Origin: Ceratobasidium sp. AG-K
Taxonomy: Eukaryota; Basidiomycota; Agaricomycetes; Cantharellales; Ceratobasidiaceae
Direction of reading: 5' to 3'
DNA length: 64,000 nucleotides
Assembly (NCBI GenBank): GCA_037039685.1
Contig: JAWNGF010000003.1
Coordinates: 62,001 to 126,000, forward strand
Both the position numbers and the translations under genes were made by a program. Shown in pieces: positions 57,620-64,000 of this stretch. The notes beneath the pieces were generated by a model, which saw only the letters and a list, made by a program, of their open reading frames with translations, did not search any database and was not told the DNA's origin. The stretch's first letter is position 1. Every line of letters starts with the position of its first letter.

Positions 57620-60179
57620 TCAGTCAACGCGTCTTCGCCACACAGGCCGTGCACTACGTGTCGCAAGGTCTGTGTCAGCCATGCGCGCACGAAGCTCGTC
57701 GTCCTCGGGCGTCGGCCAAGCGGCGCGACTTGGCGACAAATCCCGGCCTTCGCGGATACCCCCCGACGCGATCGCCACTCGCGGTTGCATCGAAGCCCGC
57801 GACGCCTCACGCGGCTGATCGCGCGGCAGCTGTGCGGTGTCCATTTGATCAGCATGTGCATCCACACTCGGCGTAGATCCATGAGCGGGAGCGGAGGCAG
57901 AAGCACCGGCAGAAGTGGCGGCCGCGACAGTGGGCGAAACAGGCGTCGCGGAGAGCATGTCGGCGTCAATGACGACTCGCGGCGGTGTATCCGGGATGAC
58001 AACTACACCACCCGCCCGCGGCACATCTTCGGTGCTGGCGCCAGCCAGTAGACGCTGGACACTTGCGACGAGCGCCCAACCATCATCGAGCACACGGCGC
58101 GCGTCGCCAACGACTTGTGCAGCATGTGCACGAAGGACTGTGATTTGTATGAGACATTAGGGCGTTCCTGTGTGTGTTGTGCTTGGTACGGGCAAGGACT
58201 TACCTATCGCCGTGGGGGGGGCAGCAGCATATGCCTCAGCAGACGCCTCAGCAGGAGCCGCAGCCAGTGCCACTGATGGTGGTGGCACGCCGGTCGGCAA
58301 ACCTGACGATGCCGCGGGCGGTGTGGCGGGGACATCCTGTGGTGCGCTTGCCGAAGACGACGCAACTGGTGTACCAGCACCGGTTGTCCCGGCGACAACT
58401 TTGTTACCGCGAACCTTGCGTCAGCTTCACGGTCCGAACGCCATAATTCAAAGCTGCCTACCTCCCTCGTCGCGACTGCTCATGCTCATGTCGGCTTCGT
58501 AGCCTTCACCAGCAGCTGAGTCGTTTGCGCCATCAGCGGTCGACTGTGATGGCGTCATGCGCGGAATCTACATTTCAGTGCTATACGTTATACCAACAAA
58601 ATATGTACGCGATGGTAACTCACCTGCGTCAGCGGCCATGGACTTTGATTGTCCGTCTCTTCTTCCGCCGCAGAGACCTCTGTGTCTTCGCCTGGTGGGG
58701 TTGATGTGTTCAACGCACCATCCACCCCAGTGGCATCATCACCGCCCACCGCCTCACCCAAGCCCACGGCAACATCGTCGGCGGCAAGTGTCGGATTGCG
58801 AACGACACGAATCGTGCATGCGCGCCGCTCCTGCCAATCATGGGGAACCACCGACGGTGGCACGACGGTGGAAGTGTTGGCTGTGGTGTCAGGTGGCGAA
58901 GAACCCGTTGGCGATCGACGCTCTGGCGCCGGGCCCGGGTCTTGTGTCGTTGCGTCAGCATCGTCGCCGTCGCGCAGAGTCTCGGACTGCTGACCTGTCT
59001 TACCAGCCGACACCACAGACCTCTTGGACGGCCGTGGCAATGACGCTGGCGGTCGTGCTTGGGCAGTCGAGGGTGCTGGCAAAGCTCGGTTCAATTGTGC
59101 AGCCCTTGTTGACGAAGAGCTTGGCCCCGCGGCAGATGATGCCATGGTGGATGCCGATACGACCCGGCGCTTCTTCGGAGGTCGTCCGCCGTCCACGACA
59201 TCGTTCCTCGCGGCTGCACTCCTACCGGCAGATTTCCTCACGCGCGCATGACGCGCAGAGCTATCCTCCTTCGCGTTCGATTGCCCCTCGTCGCCAACTG
59301 TGCTGACCCGCGCTTTCCCCTTGCCCTTCGTCGCAGGTTTCGTCACAGACCGCTCGTTGTCGGCGCTCCCACCCGTCCCTTGTCTCGCCGGCGCCTTCCC
59401 TTTCGACTTTTTCTTCAATTTGCTCGAAGTGGCTTGCGTATCGGTGTCGACTTCGTCGCCTGCACCGTCCGACGGCTCTTCCTCGGTGTTGCTTGCCAGA
59501 AGGTGACGTTGCAGAACGTGGTTCCAGTCGCGCACGAGGTGCCACCATTTCGGCTTTGGTAGCGAAGGGTCGACCATCGTAAAACCTGCTGGCTGCCCCC
59601 CGTGGTGCTCGCTCCAGTCCTGAACGACAACCCGCCAGGTGTTTGCATACTCGTCCACAGGGTTTTGCATGACATATGCATAGTTGTTTCTCGTATGTAC
59701 CCAGAGTATGGACTCTGTGCTATAAAAGGAGGGATTGTAATGAATCGCGCGGAGGTGTAACAATGAAACTTACCCATCGCGCCACGACGAGTCCGCCTCA
59801 AGAAACATCCCAGTGATACCCGTAATGATCATGCGCTCGTAATGCATATCACCAAAGTCATCGAGATCCCAGAAGCCGCCTTGCATGTGATTACGGGACT
59901 CGCCGCGCAGGGACGCGACAAGACCTTCCATGCGAACGTCACGCCAAAACTCGTCTGTCGAATCATTGTACAACGGCTTGACGTACTTGCCCTTCTTGTA
60001 GAACTTAAACCAGGTAATCGTCCGAACGCGAGCTATCATTAGGGTGGGTACTTTGTTATTGTGATTTATATGGTTAATGATATCACTTACATAGCCCATC
60101 TTGGAGGGGTGGCGCGTTCATCTCTGGCACCAAATCCGTACTCTCAGGAAAGACTTGAAACCTTTCGAGATCATGCGAC
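57620..60179 (-). CDS. Unrecognised protein with a globular N-terminus and long disordered tail (C1)
   Basis: No family is recognised. Start is at ATG 60179 (MSHDLERFQVFPESTDLVPE). A first intron (GTAAGTGATATC to ATGATAG) joins to RVRTITWFKFYKKGKYV. The N-terminal 190 residues are globular, with blocks DDFGDMHYERMIITGITGMF, ILWVHTRNNYAYVM and WRVVVQDWSEHHGG. The remaining roughly 450 residues are rich in Ser, Ala, Thr, Pro and Lys, with basic patches such as KLKKKSKGKAPAR and RPPKKRRVV that could be nuclear localisation signals. Introns fit after SPWPLTQ (58620-58565), after SSRDEG and after AAPPTAI. The protein ends at 57620 after ARPVWRRRVD. It is head-to-head with a shorter paralogue. A nuclear location is an inference from the basic patches. 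Confidence 0.65.
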
Positions 60180-60475
60180 ATCTTGATAGCGAAAAACAAC
60201 AAAGAAATGCAGGGATGTTGGTGATGGAGGGCAGGAGATTGCTTACCAGGCACGTGATGCGTCTGTACAAGTCATGTGATCTGACGCGCGTGTTTGGCAG
60301 CCCTGTGCCTTATTGTTGCTCACTCTTCTCTTGTTTTCCTCTATCGATAGTCGTCTTGCAACTGTATAGTATACATTCCCGAACTGTAAATTCATGTAAG
60401 ATATTCATTGTAGTGAGGATTGTGTGGTGTTAACTTAATTTGTCGACCCACCTTTAAATATTAGCTCAGACAGCA
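60180..60475. promoter_or_regulatory. Divergent promoter between the paralogues C1 and C2
   Basis: 296 bp between starts on opposite strands. TTTAAATA at about 60453-60460 precedes the C2 start by about 20 bp and TATAGTATA lies near 60364. The core promoter assignment is weak. Confidence 0.4.
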
Positions 60476-61395
60476 ATGGATGCAGAGCACGCGCCACTTG
60501 GTACAAGCCGTCAGTCAGCAGATATAGAGACGACTCTCCTGCAGGAGGAACAACTTCTTCTTGGGCCAGCCGATCGTAGGTGTGCAGGTATCTGCCGTTG
60601 GATGTCTAACATTGACATTATGGCAGGCTTCACGCGTGTACTTACCCTCTTTGAGTTTCGGCGTGAGGGTGTACCTGTTGTGCTCAACGAAGACATGGTT
60701 TTGCAGCGCCGATTTGATGGCCTTGAGGTCATAGGCGTTGTTGGAACAATCTTCGGCAAGGAGGGTTTGTTCGCCCAGTGTGGATGGTTTGGCAATCATG
60801 ACCTCGACTGGTTTTGGTGCCGTATTGACGGTATCCGTTCAATTGAAGCGCGAAGCGACCTTCGATTCCGCGGTGGGTTAGTAAATTAATTCTTTCTCAT
60901 TCCGTCGTTGTGCAATCAGTGAATTCACAGTTTTTCGTATGTTCTCATGATAATAGCGAGCTGTGTGTTTGGCTTGACACACCCCATGGCGACTATGCAA
61001 TGCTGCTGCCGCACACCGACTTCATCGACATGTGGGAAGAGTCGCTTCATGCACTCGGTCAGTACGGACATTCTGCGAAGTCACACCAGTGGCCACCATC
61101 TGGGGTCCGTCCGCCATGGTGGGACGATCACTGGCGCAATAGTTGGCCGTTCGATCGGTCGATCAGGGATGCCTTAACGCCGATGGACATTGACACGTCT
61201 GCGGGGCAAGGTGGTGTGGCAGAGGGAACGGGCAGTAATACGACAGGACACGCGTGGCAACGCCTTGGTTCACGTGGCGACACCCGAAACCCAGGTGAAC
61301 CGCGTGCGCACTTACATCAACGCGACCCATGGATTATCACACCCGACACTGGGCTTTTGCCAACGTTGGGCGAGCATGACTTTCAAACACAATGA
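60476..61395 (+). CDS. Unrecognised protein, paralogue of C1 without the long tail (C2)
   Basis: Start is at ATG 60476 (MDAEHAPLGTSRQSADIETT). A 51-nt intron at 60576-60626 joins to RFTRVLTLFEFRREGVPVVL. A second intron near 60870-60915 joins to VNSQFFVCSHDNSELCVWL. The core aligns by eye with C1: TRVLTLFEFRREG with ARVRTITWFKFYKKG, HDLDWFWCRIDGIRSIEARS with DFGDMHYERMIITGITGMFL, and ELCVWLDTPHGDYAML with SILWVHTRNNYAYVM. The C-terminus is short and rich in Gly, Thr and Arg, and the product has about 270 residues. Function is unknown. The pairing with C1 suggests an inverted duplication, after which C1 gained or C2 lost the disordered tail. Confidence 0.65.
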
Positions 61396-61539
61396 AGCAT
61401 TGTTGGTGTTTTTTTTTTGGTTTTCTTTTTTAATCATGTAATCATATATGTTGGGAATTGGATCGATGCGACATGCTTGTTGAGCTTGTGGCAGTAGGTT
61501 GAGCAGGAGCCCAAAAGCATCATGTGATATAAATGTTTC

Positions 61540-63255
61540 AGCTTGAGGCCCGCATTACTGTGTGCACAACTTTGCGCAACTTTCAGCCCAAGTCCAGGTG
61601 CAAGATGTGATATTGTATTTCAAATCAAGGCTTGCACTTCTGTGTGCGCAACTTTTGCGCAACCTTGAGTCCAAGTCCCGGTGGGTCATGTGACATGCTA
61701 TTTGCAATCAAGGCTTGCACTTCTGCGTGCGCAACTTTTGCGCAACTTTGAGTCCATGTCCTGTTGTTGCACTATAATATATTGTGTAATTCCATGGCTT
61801 GCACTTTTGTGTGCGCAAATTTTGCGCAACTGTTAGTCCAAGGGCAGTTGTGGCGCTGTAATACATCATTTCACACAATGGCTTGTATTTCTGCGTGCAC
61901 AACTTTTGCGCAACTTTGAGTCCAAGTCCAGGTGAGTCATGTGATATTTTATTTCCAATCAAGGCTTGCACTTCTGCGTGCGCAACTTTTGCGCAACTTT
62001 GAGTCCATCCTGTTGTTGCACTACTCTACCAAAAACAGAATATCTTGTTTGGTTCAAGAGGTCTCGGGATGAGGGGACCTCTCTCGTGGAGCTTGTGAGC
62101 GCTCACGAGTTGTCACGAGATTTCACAAGCAAAAACAATCACTTTGCTCGTTTGGCTCATGAGCGATTACGAGCTGTCACGGTCCCTCTAGAGATGTACA
62201 AGAGAGGTCCCCCAATCCTGAGACCCCCTGAGCCAAACAAGATTTTTGATGTTGGTAGAGTATGATGTATTGTGTAATTCCATGGTGTACACTTCTGTGT
62301 GCACAAATTTTGTGCAACTTTGAGTCCAAGGCCAGTTGTGGCACTGTAATACATCATTTCACACAATGGCCTGTACTTCTGTGTGCGCAACTTTTGCGCA
62401 ACTTTGAGTCCAAGCCCACGTGAGTCATGTGACATGCTATTTCCAATCAAGGCTTGCACTTCTGTGTGCGCAATTTTTGCGCAAGTTTTAGTCCATGTCC
62501 TGTTGTTGCACTATAATATATGGTGTAATTCCATGGCTTGCACTTTTGTGTGCGCAAATTTTGCGCAGATTTTAGTCCAAGGCCATTTGTGGCGCTGTAA
62601 TACATCATTTCACACAATGGCCTGTACCTCAGTGTGCGCAACTTTTGCACAACTTTGCGTCCAAGCCCATGTGAGTCATGTGACATGCTATTTCCAATCA
62701 AGGCTTGCACTTCTGCGTGCGCAACTTTTGCGCAACTTTGAGTCCATGTCCTATTGTGTCACTATAATGTATTGTGTTATTCCATGGCTTGCACTTTTGT
62801 GTGCGCAAATTTTGTGCAACTTTGAGTCCAAAGCCATTTGTGGCACTGTACTTCATTATTTCACACAATGGCTTGTACTTCTGTGTGCACAACTTTTGCG
62901 CAACTTTGAGTCCAAGTCCAGGTGAGTCATGTGATATTGTATTTCCAATCAAGGCTTGCATTTCTGCGTGCACAACTTTTGTGCAAGTTTTAGTCCATGT
63001 CCTGTTGTTGCACTATGATGTATTGTGTAATTCCATGGCTTACACTTCTGTGTGTGCAGATGTTGTGCAACTTTGAGTCCAAGTCCAGTTGTGGCACTGT
63101 AATACATCATCTCAAAAAATGGCTTGTACTTCTGAGTGCACAACTTTTGCACAACTTTTAGTCCATGTCCTGATGTGGCACAGTAGTTCATGATTCTTTA
63201 CCTTGGCTTGCACTTCTGTGTGCACAACCTTTATACAAATTTCAGCCCAAGTCTT
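61540..63255. repeat. Satellite of ~83-bp monomers arranged in ~250-bp trimers
   Basis: Each monomer contains a version of GGCTTGCACTTCTGTGTGCG, then CAACTTTTGCGCAACTTTGA, then GTCCA. Three monomer types alternate. Type A follows the CAAGGCTTG start and ends in TGTTGTTGCACTATAAT. Type B starts with CCATGGCTTG and ends in TTGTGGC(A/G)CTGTAATACA. Type C starts with ACAATGGCTTG and ends in GTGAGTCATGTGA. The A type recurs at about 61713, 61963, 62451, 62700, 62950 and 63206, so the higher-order period is about 250 bp once the MITE at 62024-62260 is removed. About 17-18 monomers are present. Several frames stay open through the array because the period is close to a multiple of three; these are not called as genes. 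Confidence 0.9.
62024..62260. mobile_element. 237-bp MITE inserted in the satellite, TA target duplication
   Basis: Terminal inverted repeats of about 65 bp start CTCTACCA and share CTTGTTTGG, GGTCTC and GGGACCTCTCT with the reverse complement of the other end. TA flanks both sides (62022-62023 and 62261-62262). The empty site is visible in the same array: the monomer at about 63009 reads GCACTATGATGTATTGTG without interruption, exactly the joined flanks. TA duplication points to a Tc1/mariner-type transposase. No coding frame. Confidence 0.85.
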
Positions 63256-63650
63256 ACTATGGTCAAAGTTTGTGAATTCTCTTGTCATTATTACCTCTAA
63301 AACCCTGCTATATTTATGTATTGAAGTTTTTGTGCATGTACCAGTGGATGTGAGTGCTCACCCTACAACAGCTCTAGGTTTAACCTGCCTATTTGAAGCT
63401 GGGTTGTGCCTAGAGTTCTGCCTACTTTTCCCCATTAACCTAACTAAAAAAGTTATCTCGCTTAAATCGCCAAGCCGGCCGCCGTGCCGCTTAGCGTGGG
63501 AGTTCCTTGGCTCCCAGCAGATATATAAACAAGGGGATGAGCACTGATGAGGTGTCATACCGAAAGCGCTAGTCCACGTTGTGTGCTAGCCCTTTGCTTT
63601 CATCCCCACTTCGCACTCGCTCCGTTCCATCCCGTTCTAACCTAACCTAA
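63256..63650. other. Unique spacer between two tandem arrays
   Basis: No gene is supported. TATATAAA at about 63521 is followed by T/C-rich sequence and by TCTAACCTAACCTAAC at 63636-63651. The structure resembles part of a retrotransposon LTR (TATA box and leader), but no partner repeat is in the window. Confidence 0.35.
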
Positions 63651-64000
63651 CGGGAACTTCTGACTGAAGGTATGGAAAGGGTTAATCTAACCTCTGATTA
63701 TCCACGAATAGTTACTCTCTGCTTCAGCTGCCTTCAAAAGTGGGATTTGGCCGAAAATCTCCGCATTTTACAGCATGCTGGCCTCCGCGGGCTGCAAAAA
63801 CAAAACAGGAAAAAGTACATTTTCATGAGGATGCACTTGGAAACACAAGCGGGAACTTTGACCAAGGGTATGAAAAGGGTTAATCTAACCCCTGATTATC
63901 CGTGAATAGTTACTCTCTGCTTCAGCCACCTTCAAAAGCGGGATTTGACCGAAAATATCTGCATTTCACAGCATGCCAACCTCTGCAGGCCGAAAAAAAT
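63651..64000 (+). repeat. Start of a ~200-bp tandem repeat, running off the window
   Basis: CGGGAACTT at 63651 and GCGGGAACTT at 63849 begin two units about 199 bp apart. Both contain GGTTAATCTAACC, then GATTATCC, ATAGTTACTCTCTGCTTCAG, CTTCAAAAG and ACAGCATGC.C. The second unit is cut by the window end. It shares no sequence with the 83-bp satellite. Confidence 0.8.

Noticed and set aside
61540..63255. CRISPR-like array or protein gene in the repeats
   Set aside because: There are no unique spacers; whole monomers repeat. Open frames on both strands follow from a period near a multiple of three.
63636..63651. TCTAACCTAACCTAAC taken as telomere repeat
   Set aside because: Only about two and a half imperfect units are present, with CTAAC spacing unlike a TTAGGG array, and more sequence follows.

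Overview
The window reads as nuclear DNA of a filamentous basidiomycete, probably an Agaricomycete. Genes on both strands are broken by many short introns, mostly 50-75 nt, with GT...AG ends and CTNA-type branch points. Several families are typical of that group: Tnp2/CACTA transposase, fungal Tet/JBP-like dioxygenases, F-box paralogues and a Snf2 ATPase. Species is not determined; a Rhizoctonia/Ceratobasidium-like genome is only a guess. The density of transposons, satellites and pseudogenes suggests an accessory, perhaps subtelomeric, region.

Layout. 1-9 kb: an AT-hook protein gene, a Tet/JBP-like dioxygenase gene broken and re-ended by a 5'-truncated LINE with a target-site duplication, and a two-finger C2H2 gene. 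9.2-12.7 kb: a Tnp2-type DNA transposase. 12.7-16.7 kb: no supportable gene. 16.7-22.5 kb: a head-to-head pair of F-box paralogues (one decayed) and a decayed gene inside an inverted repeat. 23.6-24.2 kb: a tandem array with a conserved 45-50 bp core that recurs at 45.4 kb. 25-40 kb: a PD-(D/E)XK-like gene, a Snf2 ATPase and a large unknown gene. 40-61.4 kb: an accessory island with three related genes (here S1, S2, S3), a second Tet/JBP-like gene, two divergent RING genes, a repeat-per-exon small gene and a divergent pair of unknown paralogues. 42.9-45.5 kb is a nest of small non-autonomous DNA transposons. 61.5-63.3 kb is a satellite with higher-order structure carrying an inserted MITE, and the window ends in a second, about 200-bp tandem repeat.

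Most interesting content. S2 splices, in phase over many exons, into one predicted polypeptide: Sir2-like domain, PHD-like zinc finger, caspase-like domain, C-terminal Cys-rich domain. S1 is a homologue on the other strand, and S3 is a third copy without the Sir2 part. Catalytic residues look reciprocally lost. S1 keeps the Sir2 motifs but reads Arg-Tyr where S2 has the caspase-type His-Gly. S2 keeps His-Gly and Cys but has lost the sirtuin His and Asn. A sirtuin/NADase-like module fused to a caspase-like protease suggests a cell-death or incompatibility effector; that function is inference.

How the genes might work together: Snf2 ATPase, sirtuin-like proteins, Tet/JBP-like dioxygenases, PHD-like and RING fingers are all chromatin- or regulation-flavoured. 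Their clustering may reflect a shared role or simply co-residence in a fast-evolving region. Intron positions come from reading frame and splice consensus only, so exon borders are approximate unless stated.
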